A stretch of 64,000 nt of DNA from Calothrix sp. PCC 6303. Its GTDB lineage: Bacteria; Cyanobacteriota; Cyanobacteriia; Cyanobacteriales; Nostocaceae. Within the stretch, counting starts at the first letter, position 1. The number at the start of each line of letters is the position of its first letter. The stretch lies in assembly GCF_000317435.1 (NCBI RefSeq), contig NC_019751.1, forward strand, positions 558,001-622,000, given 5' to 3'. Positions 1 to 9,706 of this stretch are shown one piece after another. Below the pieces are notes generated by a model. It was given only the letters and a program-made list of their open reading frames with translations, ran no database searches and was not told where the DNA came from. A program made the position numbers and the translations under genes.

Positions 1-1
1 T

Positions 2-253
2 ACTCTATCAGGGACAACTTTACCTTTGTTGGTGGGGGTACAGAATTTGGTAAAGTGGGGGTTGTGTGAGGAAAGACTCGCAGATGCGGTAAAGTTGCGC
101 TTCGCTGAGACGATAGCGATCGCATTAGCAACCGAAGCACCAAGAAAAGCTATAGGTTTACCAGGTATGGGTGTCGGTAGCTATGCAAATCATCTTCTCA
201 GATGGAGTTTTGATTTAGATAAACAGCAATTGCATTGGCAACGTCTACTCTAA
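2..253 (+). CDS. C-terminal end of an unrecognised protein (5' end outside window)
   Basis: The frame is open from base 2 to the TAA at 251-253, giving about 83 residues ending in LHWQRLL. No start codon is needed inside the window, so this is most likely the 3' end of a longer gene. I do not recognise the family. The stretch around 75-125 (residues LADAVKLRFAETIAIAL) is built on a GCTTCGCTGAGACGATAGCG-like repeat plus a HIP1 site, of the kind that lies in spacers elsewhere in this window. The tail may therefore carry a small in-frame repeat insertion. It faces the next gene end to end. Confidence 0.4.
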   Translation, partial: TLSGTTLPLLVGVQNLVKWGLCEERLADAVKLRFAETIAIALATEAPRKAIGLPGMGVGSYANHLLRWSFDLDKQQLHWQRLL

Positions 254-288
254 ATAATCTAACTTGCAGAAGCACCCTGTGGCGAAAA

Positions 289-1077
289 TTATCTTTTTTC
301 TCCGCTGATAGCAAACCTTTGTTGAATTGCTTGGGTGACAACTTGTTCTTTATCTGTAGCAAGTTTTTCAAGAGTCGCAGCAGGGGTTCTGGGGTGAGAA
401 GCGATGCTGCGACGTACTTCTACATCTTGATGTTGAGCTAATTTTTCCAGAAGATATGCTGGTGTGTAAGGATTCTGTGCCACACTCAGAGCTAATAACC
501 AGTATTGGTTATGTCCATCATCGACGGAACAGATTTGTTCGAGGATTTGAACTGGTGTATTGTGGTTACTAGCGATCGCACGCAACGTGGAAGACTCATG
601 ACTATAGAATAGTCGCTCCTGCGCTAGCTTTAATAACTTGTCACCAACTTGAGAAAGGACATTAGTGGGGGTTTGGGAATTTTCGGCAAGTAAACGTAAT
701 GTTTCTAAATGATCATCTGTAGCGAGCTTTTCTAAGATTTTAACGGGTGTATTAGGGTTTCCGGCAACCTGCGATCGCACATCGTCAGATTCGTCATCTG
801 CTAACTTCTCCAAAACTTCTACAGGTGTTTTTGGGTTTGCTGCTAAATAAAATCTTACCTGTTCTTCCACATCATCGCCTAATTTCGCCAACGAAAATCT
901 GGAAGTGTTGTAATTTCCTGCTACAGCACGACGAACATAAAAATCATCATGAGAGACTAATGATTCGAGAGTATCAGTATCAGTATCTATGTTATTTGCC
1001 AGAGTCCGATTAATAATTTTATCTCCAGTGGATTCGTTTTGGAGTTGGAATTCATGAGGGTTTGCAGTTCTATTCAT
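289..1077 (-). CDS. LRV / HEAT-like repeat protein
   Basis: The 262-residue protein consists almost wholly of repeats of about 24 residues with the pattern N-x-x-T-P-x-x-x-L-E-x-L-A (for example NPKTPVEVLEKLADD and NPNTPVKILEKLATDD). This is the signature of leucine-rich repeat variant (LRV) helical repeats. The Cys cluster of the Azotobacter LRV iron-sulfur protein is absent. There is no signal peptide or membrane segment, so it is probably a cytosolic protein-binding scaffold. It is transcribed alone, 246 bp downstream of the SDR gene on the same strand, with a palindromic repeat between them. The partner is unknown. Confidence 0.75.
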   Translation of the reverse strand: MNRTANPHEFQLQNESTGDKIINRTLANNIDTDTDTLESLVSHDDFYVRRAVAGNYNTSRFSLAKLGDDVEEQVRFYLAANPKTPVEVLEKLADDESDDVRSQVAGNPNTPVKILEKLATDDHLETLRLLAENSQTPTNVLSQVGDKLLKLAQERLFYSHESSTLRAIASNHNTPVQILEQICSVDDGHNQYWLLALSVAQNPYTPAYLLEKLAQHQDVEVRRSIASHPRTPAATLEKLATDKEQVVTQAIQQRFAISGEKR

Positions 1078-1223
1078 GTTTGATGGAGAATAAAGGCGCT
1101 ATGATTATAGAGTTCCCTGAAAATTGTCTGAAATTAACTACTTTAAGCACTCAATAACTATTTTTTACTTAAATTTATAATTACATTTCTTGGGAAACTA
1201 ATTATCTTTTACCTAAAACACTT

Positions 1224-1252
1224 GTAGAGACGTAGCAGTGCTACGTCTCTAC
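1224..1252. repeat. 29-bp palindrome, family A, copy 1
   Basis: Two 14-nt arms, GTAGAGACGTAGCA and its complement, surround a single central base. The same palindrome lies at 5612-5640 and 53035-53063, always in spacers. It can form a hairpin in either strand. Confidence 0.85.
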
Positions 1253-1323
1253 TATATATACATAAGATCTAAAACCGAAGTATCTTTTGGAGATATTACG
1301 TAATTACCGAAAGATTCTAGAAT

Positions 1324-2094
1324 TTATAATTTTCTGTTCACCAAAGTGGCACTAGCTTGATCAACAGGCATTAAAATTACTTCATTAATATTGACATGTG
1401 CAGGACGAGTGGCACAAAAAAATATTGTGTCTGCAATGTCATCGGCAGTTAAAGGTGTAACTCCTTGGTAGACTTTTTCAGCACGCTGATTGTCCCCATG
1501 AAATCTAACTTGACTAAATTCGGTTTCTACCATTCCCGGATCTACAGAAGTAACACGGATTGGAGTCCCTAACAAGTCTTGTTTCAAACCCTCGGAAATC
1601 GCTTTGACAGCGGCTTTTGTTCCACAATATACATTTCCCCCTGGATAGGTTTGATGTCCAGCGATGGAACCAATATTGATAATATGACCATTTTTCCGTT
1701 CCACCATCCCAGGAACTACGTAGCGAGTCAGGTAAAGTAAACCCTTGATATTGGTATCAATCATTTCCTCCCAATCAAGGAAATTACCCTCATGAAGTTT
1801 ATCTAAACCACGACTTAAGCCAGCATTATTGATCAAGATATCAATATTTGACCATTCCGGGGACAGATTAGAAATGGTGGATTCAACCGCAATGCGATCG
1901 CGTACATCCAATTGTACTAAATAAGCCGTCTGGGAAGTTAGTTGTAATGTTGTGGCAAGTTGCTCTAATTTTTCGTACCTTCTTGCCACTAAAATTAGCC
2001 TAGCACCCACATCAGCAAATACTTTTGCACAAGCTGCACCAATACCACTACTAGCACCAGTGATCAAAATAATTTTGTTTTGAAGTGAAACCAT
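1324..2094 (-). CDS. SDR-family NAD(P)-dependent oxidoreductase
   Basis: This 256-residue classical short-chain dehydrogenase has the nucleotide-binding TGASSGIG at residues 12-19, NNAG at 89-92, and the catalytic Ser143, Tyr156 and Lys160 (YCGTK). The later SVDPGMVETEF segment is typical of the YdfG-like branch that acts on 3-hydroxy acids and small hydroxy or carbonyl compounds. It is soluble and full length. The substrate cannot be read from the sequence. The upstream spacer to the TerB-like gene (about 270 bp) holds an imperfect palindrome at 2142-2170. Confidence 0.85.
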   Translation of the reverse strand: MVSLQNKIILITGASSGIGAACAKVFADVGARLILVARRYEKLEQLATTLQLTSQTAYLVQLDVRDRIAVESTISNLSPEWSNIDILINNAGLSRGLDKLHEGNFLDWEEMIDTNIKGLLYLTRYVVPGMVERKNGHIINIGSIAGHQTYPGGNVYCGTKAAVKAISEGLKQDLLGTPIRVTSVDPGMVETEFSQVRFHGDNQRAEKVYQGVTPLTADDIADTIFFCATRPAHVNINEVILMPVDQASATLVNRKL

Positions 2095-2141
2095 AATATG
2101 CAGGTGTCATGAATATCGCCTATTATCCCCTTGGATATGGT

Positions 2142-2170
2142 AACGCGATACTCCCGCAGGGAGTCGCGTT
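2142..2170. repeat. Imperfect palindrome in spacer
   Basis: Arms AACGCGATACTCC and GGGAGTCGCGTT fold around CGC. Related 'TCGCTACGC/GCGAAGCG' style repeats occur at about 21000 and 51445. This is a dispersed element and not a gene. The open frame across it on the minus strand (2064-2354) looks accidental. Confidence 0.6.
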
Positions 2171-2362
2171 CACAATTTATTCCTGTCCTGATTAACTTCG
2201 CTACAAATCCAAAATTATCAATTAGACACAAAGACTTCGATGAAGTAGGTAGGCATAAATAAGCCAAACTATGTAACTTAATGTAAATAAGGTTCAAAGC
2301 CTTATCCCAACTGCCGACTGCCCACTGCCTGATCATAACTATGATTTTTCCCACCCACCTAC

Positions 2363-2803
2363 TTAGCGATTCTTCATCAGCATAACGTCAATGATTTGAT
2401 TAGCCACTTGCTCATTAAGACCCAAATAATGATATAAATCCTTTAAAAATCCTTGTTCATCTTGGGTAATGGCATCATTCATCAACATAATATCAGCAGC
2501 AACTGCAAACGCAGATTCGCGTAATTCAAATGATAAAGATTCCTTAGCCGTTTCAAACAAAGTATTGAATCCTTCACGGTGCAGAATTTTCAACAGCTTT
2601 TCCAAAATCTGATCCACTACTTCAGTAGAGTAAGTAGAAAATAGTTTTGTCCACGACAGTGCCATAGAAACTTTTTTCGTTTCCTCATCAGATGGATATC
2701 CATCCGAACCGACTGCTAGTAAGGCAATTGCTGCGAATGCTTCCGCAGGACTAAAAACTTCTCTTACAGTATTATTACTGAACTCATTGTCAAATAATGC
2801 CAT
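2363..2803 (-). CDS. TerB-family (tellurite resistance-like) protein
   Basis: The 146-residue all-helical protein has an N-terminal FSPAEAFAAIALLAVGSDGYPSDEE segment, the acidic metal-binding loop typical of TerB-like domains, and a C-terminal half (MLMNDAITQDEQGFLKDLYHYLGLNE) that repeats the acidic D-x-x-x-x-x-DE pattern. TerB proteins bind divalent metal and take part in membrane-linked stress responses. No other ter genes are nearby. The start at 2803 gives the expected family N-terminus. Confidence 0.75.
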   Translation of the reverse strand: MALFDNEFSNNTVREVFSPAEAFAAIALLAVGSDGYPSDEETKKVSMALSWTKLFSTYSTEVVDQILEKLLKILHREGFNTLFETAKESLSFELRESAFAVAADIMLMNDAITQDEQGFLKDLYHYLGLNEQVANQIIDVMLMKNR

Positions 2804-3431
2804 TTTAATGTTATCCTTTCTGTGGAAGTATTTGAAAATGACGTTGCTACTAATGCTTGCCTAGGTAGGTAATAGCCCTAGTACAACGTCACTTTTCTGA
2901 TAATTTAAGTATTCCCTGAAAATAGGTAAAAAATATCACGACTATCTAAGTATATTTATTTTGTTGAGAGAATAATCTACTGAGTAAATTTGGCAGATTG
3001 AATTCGCTAGTAGAATTATTTGATTCATAGAATCTAAAAGTTTAGATGAGTACCGACAAGAATTTTTCACAAATGATTGACAGATCCATCTGTAGGATTA
3101 TTCTTGGGTGAATATGGGGGAATAACCCTCATCCCAAATATCTTGAATTCGATTTAGCCTAGGTTCGTATTCATTCAAGAAAATTGTAACTCTTCATCTC
3201 TAGACATAGTTTCTCAGAAAACTAGCCAAAATCTGTACCTAAACAGGATAAATCCCTCAGCATCACAGGTTTATCACAAATGATGGTATCTACTTTACCA
3301 AATCTTAATCAGAATGTAGTTGGTTTTTAATCTTGTGCCTGCTACCTTATTAGTAATTCACTTTTGCTGCAACATTTGAACCCTTCTAAATACTGAACTT
3401 GATAGTATTTGGAGGGGTTATTTATTAGGGC
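2804..3431. other. 628-bp spacer without a recognisable gene
   Basis: I see no convincing ORF here. It holds divergent upstream regions for the TerB-like gene (left) and the dehydrogenase gene (right). A hairpin at 3379-3419 ends 12 bases before the start codon at 3432. Confidence 0.5.
3379..3419 (+). promoter_or_regulatory. Hairpin immediately upstream of the ACAD-cyclase gene
   Basis: AACCCTTCTAAATACT pairs with AGTATTTGGAGGGGTT (G-U pairs allowed) across a 9-nt loop. It lies directly before the ribosome-binding region of the gene at 3432. No U-run follows, so a translation-blocking leader hairpin or a dispersed repeat is as likely as a terminator. Confidence 0.4.
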
Positions 3432-5369
3432 ATGTTGGCGATGAATGGCGACTCTCAGTTTATCAATCGTGTCAAATCTTTTTTAAAGCTGGAAGTTGCC
3501 CCCCATGCGAATCAAATGGATTTTGAATCTCAAACTCTGTTCAATGCATTACGCAAACTGGGAAAAAAGGAACTTTTAGCACTGCGAGTTCCTCAAAGAT
3601 GGGGTGGGAAAGAACTGAGTGATGCAACTTTCAATGATTTTCAAGAACTTGTGGCTAGGTATTCCGGTGCATTGGCTTTTTTGCAGACGCAACATCAAAG
3701 TGCAGCGGGGATGTTAGTTGCTAGCAATAATAGAGAGTTGCAGCAAAAGTATTTACCACGGATGGGAAATGGAGAAATTCTCCTGGGTATCGGTTTCTCG
3801 CAGTTACGACGCAAGGGACAACCATCGATAGTTGCGACACCTGTAGAAGGTGGATATCAATTGGATGGGGATGTACCTTGGGTGACAGGATGGGGAATTT
3901 TTTCCGAGTTTATTGTCGCTGCAACGTTGCCTGATGGTAAAGCTGTATTTAGCATTGTTTCCTTGGTGGATAGTAAGCAAGATGAAGGTGGTAGTATCAA
4001 GTTGAGTGCAGTTGCTAGTTTAGCCGCGATGACTGCAACAAACACCGTGACAGCAAAGCTAAACAGTTGGTTTTTGGCTGCTGCGGATGTGGTTTTTGTG
4101 AAACCAACTGGTTGGATTCACGAAAATGATCAAAATAACGTTCTCAAAGCCAGTTTTTTAGCAACTGGATGTGCCTTAGCTGGTTTAGATATTATTGAGA
4201 CGGTTGCTAAAAGTAAAAATCTTCCTTTTATTGATGCTGCTTTTTCTCAACTTTCCCAGGAAGTAGATAATTGTCGGGTAGCAATTCGTGCAGCACAAAA
4301 AAATATCCATTTAGGAATGGCAGAAAAATTAAAATTACGAGTGTGGGCAATTGATTTAGCCGCAAGGGTTTCCCATGCTGCGGTGACTGTTTCTAGTGGT
4401 GCGGCAAATTATCAAAATCATGATGCACAACGTGTTTACCGCGAGGCTTTGGTATTTACCGTAACCGGGCAAACTCAGGAAGTGATGGCAGGAACCTTGG
4501 CTAGATTAGTCGGCAGGAAAGAGGAATTGGGGCAGATTTCGGCTACGGTTGCCGATTTTTCTGAGCCTTGCTCAGTGCGGAGCCGAGGTACGCTCAATCT
4601 AGAGGGTGCAGGGTGCAAGGGGGAAGAATATGACACAAGCTTTAAATATTCTGATCCGAATACCAGATCATCGTTTTCCCGTGTAATTCATCTTAGCCAT
4701 GTAGTTGATGCTGATATCCCTCAATGGCAGGACGATCCAAAGGTTAAATTTACTACTATTGCTAGAATAGAAACACAGGGCTATTTTCTGCGAGAGTTGC
4801 AAATAGGGGAACATAGCGCTACACACATGAATGCACCCTGTAGCTTTTACGACAACGCTAAAAGTATTGATGAATATGCTGCCGATTCGTTAATTGTGAA
4901 TGCGGTAGTTATAGATATTTGCAAACAAGTTCAAGAAGATCCTAATTATCAGCTTTCCGTGGCAGATGCGATCGCATGGGAACAGCAACAGGGTTTAATT
5001 CCTCCCCAGAGTTTGGTTCTCTTACACACAGGTTGGGGAGAGAGATGGGAAAATCCCCAAGCATTTATGAATCAAGATGCAGAGGGAAACATGAATTTTC
5101 CCGGTTTTAGTCTTGATGCTGTGAAATTCCTGTTAGATTCTCGCCAAGCCGCCGGAATCGGTATCGATACCCACGGTGTAGATGGGGGAGAAGATACAAC
5201 TTTTGCAGTCAATCGGTTAGTTTTGGCAAAACAGAAGATTGTTTTAGAGAACTTGGCAAACTTAGAACAGCTACCACCTAAGGGTATAACCGTAGTCATT
5301 GGGATTTTGAGATTGCGTCATGGTTCCGGTTCACCAGTAGGAATTTTGGCATTATTACCAGACAGATGA
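3432..5369 (+). CDS. Acyl-CoA dehydrogenase-like / cyclase (kynurenine formamidase-like) fused ORF
   Basis: Residues 1-370 resemble the acyl-CoA dehydrogenase/flavin monooxygenase fold (helical N-terminus, LGIGFSQLRRKG and YQLDGDVPWVTGWG beta-domain motifs, helical C-terminus). Residues 410-645 are a cyclase-family hydrolase (PF04199 type) with the metal-binding segments GEHSATHMNAP and GIDTHGVDGG; the family usual is H-x-G-T-H-x-D, so one Gly and one Asp are replaced. The junction (residues 377-405, bases 4560-4645) is low-complexity and looks like spacer repeat. It contains a good ribosome site (GGGGGAAG) and an ATG at 4630 that start a second frame, MTQALN, which stops after 18 codons. It is thus either a true fusion or two genes joined after a 1-base slip. 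Confidence 0.6.
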   Translation: MLAMNGDSQFINRVKSFLKLEVAPHANQMDFESQTLFNALRKLGKKELLALRVPQRWGGKELSDATFNDFQELVARYSGALAFLQTQHQSAAGMLVASNNRELQQKYLPRMGNGEILLGIGFSQLRRKGQPSIVATPVEGGYQLDGDVPWVTGWGIFSEFIVAATLPDGKAVFSIVSLVDSKQDEGGSIKLSAVASLAAMTATNTVTAKLNSWFLAAADVVFVKPTGWIHENDQNNVLKASFLATGCALAGLDIIETVAKSKNLPFIDAAFSQLSQEVDNCRVAIRAAQKNIHLGMAEKLKLRVWAIDLAARVSHAAVTVSSGAANYQNHDAQRVYREALVFTVTGQTQEVMAGTLARLVGRKEELGQISATVADFSEPCSVRSRGTLNLEGAGCKGEEYDTSFKYSDPNTRSSFSRVIHLSHVVDADIPQWQDDPKVKFTTIARIETQGYFLRELQIGEHSATHMNAPCSFYDNAKSIDEYAADSLIVNAVVIDICKQVQEDPNYQLSVADAIAWEQQQGLIPPQSLVLLHTGWGERWENPQAFMNQDAEGNMNFPGFSLDAVKFLLDSRQAAGIGIDTHGVDGGEDTTFAVNRLVLAKQKIVLENLANLEQLPPKGITVVIGILRLRHGSGSPVGILALLPDR

Positions 5370-5776
5370 ATTTCAAAGTATAGCTCTCCGTTGTCTCCAA
5401 ACGAACCTACACCCATATTCTGCCGCAGGTTCCTGTGTCGTTGAGGCGGAAAATTGTTAGTTTTACCTCGCTAGGGTTAAGGAACCGCAGAGGCGCAGAG
5501 AAAGAGGAAGAGAGAAAGATTCTAAAAGTTGGTTTACCCGGCAAAGTTAACTTGCCAAAGTAGTAGGACTCTAGTACCAATTTGAAAAAACAACGCGACA
5601 GATAGATATTTGTAGAGACGTAGCACTGCTACGTCTCTACCATTGCATGTGTTGCAATTATTATTTGAATTGGTATAACAAAGGAACTTTTCCTAGTTGC
5701 TAGTAAGGACTTTAGTCCTAACAAAGCGATTACAAAAGAAAGCAAACTTTGGTTGGTGAACTACTAGAAAGAAAAT
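5370..5776. other. Spacer with dispersed repeats
   Basis: About 400 bp with no gene. It contains an 'AACCGCAGAGGCGCAGAG' repeat at about 5481-5500, of a type common in cyanobacterial spacers, and family A palindrome copy 2 at 5612-5640. Confidence 0.6.
5612..5640. repeat. 29-bp palindrome, family A, copy 2
   Basis: It is identical to copy 1 except for the central base (C instead of G). Arms are GTAGAGACGTAGCA and complement. Confidence 0.85.
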
Positions 5777-6460
5777 TTATGCTTTCACTGCCACTTTCTT
5801 CTGTTGACGCTTAAGGAGTGAAGTAGTTCCGAAAGCACCTATCGCCAATATACTTAACATGGAACTGGCTTCGGGAACGCTGGCTACTCTATAGGTGTGG
5901 TTATCTGTTTCAAAGGCAATACCATTTGAACGCATCACAACTTTGTCAAATTTTTCGCCTGCTTCACCGACAAGATTGATAAACATATTAGCTTTAGTGC
6001 TAGTCCAGCTACCATCAGCTATAGCAGTTGGCACATCTGAACCACTAAAAGTCTTTAGTAGCGTATCGCCCATGTAGATGTCCATAAAGTTATAACTATC
6101 TAATGAGCCTGCGTAAAAACCGAAATAATCAATAGCTTTTTTGAAATTAATAGAGACAGAGCCAGTGTTCCCTGCAACGCTGGTATTTTTAGGAGCAATT
6201 GTGAGATATTTGGTAGTAGTTCCAAGTGGTGAGGCATATTGACCAGATTTACTACCTTGGACAATATTAGTAGTAATACCAGAGTAATTTGCAAAATTAT
6301 TTGGGTCATTGGCTGTGCCATCATCAAAGGTGACTACTTTTGTGTCAGAGTAGCTAGAAAACATATCGCCACTTACTCTCATTGTGATGGCACTAGCTGG
6401 ATTTGCACTCGCTACAATCACAGTTATTCCTAGTAAAGCAAGAGATAATTTTTGCAGCAT
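5777..6460 (-). CDS. PEP-CTERM sorting-domain exported protein
   Basis: This protein of about 227 residues has an N-terminal signal peptide (MLQKLSLALLGITVIVASANPASA) and a C-terminal VPEAS motif followed by a hydrophobic stretch and LLKRQQKK. That is the tripartite PEP-CTERM signal processed by exosortase. The middle is a beta-rich extracellular domain with no recognised catalytic motif. I chose the ATG at 6460, not the upstream one at 6523, because it begins the signal peptide directly and follows an AAGGA site. It is likely secreted to the surface or sheath. Confidence 0.8.
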   Translation of the reverse strand: MLQKLSLALLGITVIVASANPASAITMRVSGDMFSSYSDTKVVTFDDGTANDPNNFANYSGITTNIVQGSKSGQYASPLGTTTKYLTIAPKNTSVAGNTGSVSINFKKAIDYFGFYAGSLDSYNFMDIYMGDTLLKTFSGSDVPTAIADGSWTSTKANMFINLVGEAGEKFDKVVMRSNGIAFETDNHTYRVASVPEASSMLSILAIGAFGTTSLLKRQQKKVAVKA

Positions 6461-6984
6461 TTTAGTAAAATTCCTTGAAAAGTAGAAGAAAAAAATTAGT
6501 AATGATATTTGATTGAAAACCAACTATAAAAAGGTGGTTTAATTACTCAAGTAATGTACAAAGTCACAAGAAATCTTAGGTCTTATAATAAGTGAATTTG
6601 ATTTGTCACAGTTAGCTAGAAGAACTAAGCTCGTCTTGACCCTTTGTAATCTAATTATTAATTTTTCTACTCTAGAAAGACACAGTACTTACACTAAATC
6701 TGTTTTAAAGATTAAGTGAAGCTTTTTTCTGCTGAAATAACCAATCTTCGTTCCGAATTGGACTACTTTGAAAATTGAAAGATACTTGAAATGGCTAATA
6801 TTTAGAACTTATACCAATTCTCTGTAAAATGGGGAGCATCTAAATTGTATTATAAAGTAATGATTTGTCTCTGTGACGGGTTCTTGCTGTAAAAACCTTT
6901 TCAAGCCTTCTTTGGCTAAATTCATCTCTTTGTTTGATGTTTTTTGGGTTTTCTTTTGAAATCCGTGAATTAGAAGTAAGATGC

Positions 6985-7100
6985 TTGTCACGGTTCCGGT
7001 TCACCAGCGGGGATTTTGGCACTATTTCCGAACTGCTGAAAGAATTCGGCAACGGGTAGTTTACCACCGTAGGTATCGCCTCCATCTTGAGTTAGACTTA
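6985..7100 (+). pseudogene. Decayed copy of the cyclase gene 3' end, copy 1
   Basis: It reads RHGSGSPAGILALFPNC then stop, matching the last 18 codons of the cyclase at 5316-5369 (RHGSGSPVGILALLPDR). The DNA after the stop (CTGCTGAAAGAATTCGGCAA, then CATCTTGAGTTAGACT) is shared with copy 2 but not with the functional gene. Confidence 0.7.
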
Positions 7101-7173
7101 ATCCCCAATTGGCAAGGGTCGGTTGATTTACGCGATCGCAAACCTACTTTTTTAAGCAACTGCGTAATCAGTA

Positions 7174-7356
7174 AATTTTGACTTCAATGGCAATTTTTTA
7201 ATTATTCCGTTCTGCTGCAATAATTTTTTCAGCACCAATATCAATATATATCTCAACTCCACCGGAGCGAATTAGAAATTGTTCATCCGTGATCACCTAA
7301 CTTTCTTTTTCTAATGCAGGTTTTACCGCGTTGTGAAAAATATCTTTAGCAGGCAT
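7174..7356 (-). pseudogene. xisH: Dead xisH (fdxN element excision controlling factor-like)
   Basis: Translation from the ATG at 7354-7356 gives MPAKDIFHNAVKPALEKES, TAG, VITDEQFLIRSGGVEIYID, IGAEKIIAAERNN, TAA, KIAIEVK, which is the N-terminal half of XisH. XisH is a PD-(D/E)XK-like protein known from control of the Nostoc fdxN element. Two in-frame stops (7297-7299 and 7198-7200) and loss of the C-terminal half show it is non-functional. The first stop sits where the family has Gly-Trp, so TGG to TAG is likely. No xisI is seen beside it. Confidence 0.75.
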
Positions 7357-7647
7357 CAGATGCAAGTTGTAAATGTTTTGTCTATCTTGCCCGATAATAT
7401 AGCAGAAAGACCACGTTGATCGCTAAAACCCCAATTCATCAGGATCGGATTCAAAATGCGAACTGACAAAAGCCATTCTGGCATCCAAGAAACAGCGCAA
7501 GCTATCGCTCACCCAAACCCACAACCTAACTACGTATTAAAGAACAAACCAGAGATAACCACAGGTCATCAATGATACATGTCAAAAATAAAGTGATTTT
7601 TGTTTCTGATTCTTGGTGACATTTGACGGAATACTCAAAAAACGCTT

Positions 7648-7755
7648 GTCATGCTTCCGCTTCTCCGGCAGGGATTTTGGCACTATTTCCAAACTGCTGA
7701 AAGAATTCGGCAACGCGATCGCTCAATAGCTCGCATCTTGAGTTAGACTAAATTA
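7648..7755 (+). pseudogene. Decayed copy of the cyclase gene 3' end, copy 2
   Basis: It reads RHASASPAGILALFPNC then stop and shares some 45 nearly identical bases and the CATCTTGAGTTAGACT tail with copy 1. The two copies are direct repeats about 660 bp apart flanking the dead xisH. Confidence 0.65.
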
Positions 7756-7855
7756 TTAAGGCTTGTTTACAGAATTGGCTATTTTTACTAAATTCTGTTA
7801 TTGCCAACACACTATAGTAATTCCAAAAAATCCCATTTATTTACCGAAATCTCCT

Positions 7856-9649
7856 ATGACGCTTCCAATCCGTAACGTCGCTATCATCGCCCACGTTGAC
7901 CATGGTAAAACCACCTTGGTTGACGCTCTCCTCAGACAATCTGGCATTTTCCGCGAAGGCGAAGACGTTCCGGATTGTGTCATGGACTCTAATGACTTAG
8001 AGCGTGAACGCGGAATCACAATTCTCTCAAAAAACACCGCTGTTAGATACGGTGAAACCCTCATTAACATTGTTGACACACCTGGACACGCTGACTTCGG
8101 TGGTGAAGTTGAGCGGGTTTTGGGCATGGTGGATGGTTGTATCCTGATTGTGGATGCTAACGAAGGTCCTATGCCACAAACTAGATTTGTGTTAAAAAAA
8201 GCACTGGAAAAGGGTCTACGCCCCATCGTTGTTGTCAACAAAATCGATAGACCTCAAGCTGAACCCCACAAAGCAATTGACAAGGTTCTAGATCTATTTT
8301 TAGAACTAGGCGCTGATGATGATCAGTGTGATTTTCCTTACCTGTTTGCTTCCGGTTTAACTGGATTCGCCAAAGACAAACTAGAAGATGAATCTACTGA
8401 CATGAAACCCCTATTTGAAGGGATTCTACGTCACGTTCCCCCCCCAGTTGGTGATGCTAGCAAACCGCTGCAACTCCAAGTTACCACCCTGGATTATTCC
8501 GAATATTTGGGACGGATTGTTATTGGTCGGATTCACAACGGTACAATCCGCATGGGACAACAAGCCGCTTTGATTACAGAAAGCGGTGCCATTGTCAAGG
8601 GCAAAATCTCCAAGTTGATGGGTTTTGTGGGCTTGAAGCGCGTGGAAATGCCAGAAGCAACCGCAGGTAACATCGTGGCAGTTGCTGGCTTCTCAGATGC
8701 CTATATCGGCGAAACCATCACCGACCCCAACGACCCCCAAGCATTGCCACTAATTAAAGTAGATGAACCTACTTTACAAATGACCTTCTCTGTGAATGAT
8801 TCCCCATTTGCAGGTCAAGAAGGTAAATTAGTGACATCACGGCAAGTACGCGATCGCTTATTCCGTGAATTGGAGACAAACGTTGCTTTACGTGTGGAAG
8901 AAACCGAATCCCCTGATAAATTTAAAGTCTCAGGACGTGGTGAACTTCACTTGGGTATCTTAATCGAAACCATGCGTCGTGAAGGTTACGAATTCCAAGT
9001 AGCACAGCCACAGGTAATTTACCGTGAAGTTAACGGACAACCCTGCGAACCCTACGAACTTCTAGTTTTGGATGTTCCAGAGGAAGCTGTTGGTAGCTGT
9101 ATCGAACGTCTGGGACAGCGCAAAGGTGAAATGCAAGATATGCAAGTTGGTGGAAATGGACGCACCAACCTCGAATTTGTCATTCCTGCCCGTGGTTTAA
9201 TTGGTTTCCGGGGTGAATTTATGCGGATGACTCGTGGTGACGGCATCATGAACCACAGTTTCTTAGAATATCGTGGTTTGAGCGGTGATATTGAAGCCCG
9301 TAACAAAGGTGTATTAATTGCCTTTGAAGAAGGTGTTTCCACTGCCTATGCCATGAGAAGCGGTGAAGATCGCGGTCTCTTCTTCATCTCACCTGGTACC
9401 AAAGTTTACAGGGGTATGATTGTTGGTGAACACAACCGTCCCCAAGATTTGGAACTGAACGTTTGTAAAAGTAAGCAGCTAACCAATCACCGCGCGGCTG
9501 GTAGTGATGAATTAGTTCAGTTGCAAACTCCCGTAGACATGAGCTTGGAGCGTGCTTTGGAATACATTGGTCCAGATGAGTTGGTGGAAGTTACACCCCA
9601 ATCAATTCGTTTGCGGAAGATGGCAAAAAAGCTCGCAGGTAGACGTTAA
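7856..9649 (+). CDS. typA: Translational GTPase TypA/BipA
   Basis: This 597-residue GTPase of the EF-G superfamily associates with ribosomes and supports 50S assembly and stress growth. G1 is AHVDHGKTT at residues 12-20, the switch II region is [16 protein letters not shown], and G4 is NKID at 128-131. The BipA-specific C-terminal domain ([15 protein letters not shown]) is present and full length. I chose the ATG at 7856 ([17 protein letters not shown]), which is the usual family start. The extra 31 codons upstream have no similarity to the family. Confidence 0.97.
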   Translation: MTLPIRNVAIIAHVDHGKTTLVDALLRQSGIFREGEDVPDCVMDSNDLERERGITILSKNTAVRYGETLINIVDTPGHADFGGEVERVLGMVDGCILIVDANEGPMPQTRFVLKKALEKGLRPIVVVNKIDRPQAEPHKAIDKVLDLFLELGADDDQCDFPYLFASGLTGFAKDKLEDESTDMKPLFEGILRHVPPPVGDASKPLQLQVTTLDYSEYLGRIVIGRIHNGTIRMGQQAALITESGAIVKGKISKLMGFVGLKRVEMPEATAGNIVAVAGFSDAYIGETITDPNDPQALPLIKVDEPTLQMTFSVNDSPFAGQEGKLVTSRQVRDRLFRELETNVALRVEETESPDKFKVSGRGELHLGILIETMRREGYEFQVAQPQVIYREVNGQPCEPYELLVLDVPEEAVGSCIERLGQRKGEMQDMQVGGNGRTNLEFVIPARGLIGFRGEFMRMTRGDGIMNHSFLEYRGLSGDIEARNKGVLIAFEEGVSTAYAMRSGEDRGLFFISPGTKVYRGMIVGEHNRPQDLELNVCKSKQLTNHRAAGSDELVQLQTPVDMSLERALEYIGPDELVEVTPQSIRLRKMAKKLAGRR

Positions 9650-9657
9650 ATTAGTTA

Positions 9658-9690
9658 ACAGTTATTTTCAGCTAAATAGATCACACTGTA
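9658..9690. repeat. Left half of a family C dispersed repeat
   Basis: AACAGTTATTTTCAGCTAAATAGATCACACTGTAG resembles the left half of the elements at 14411-14493 and 44687-44747. It abuts the palindrome that the insertion sequence split. Confidence 0.5.
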
Positions 9691-9706
9691 GGGGTTTAGC
9701 AATGCT

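Larger units (their letters stand above)
6461..7855. other. 1.4-kb gene graveyard between PEP-CTERM gene and typA
   Basis: No intact gene is seen. It holds two decayed copies of the 3' end of the cyclase gene (6985-7100 and 7648-7755), a dead xisH between them, and a 22-bp segment (7058-7079, AGTTTACCACCGTAGGTATC...) that recurs at 59946-59967. Confidence 0.6.

Noticed and set aside
2064-2354. 96-codon minus frame between the SDR and TerB-like genes
   Set aside because: It runs through spacer repeats and overlaps the SDR start; its product has no protein-like pattern.
6840-7181. Short frames of 60-81 codons in the xisH region
   Set aside because: They cross the decayed cyclase tail and are not conserved-looking.
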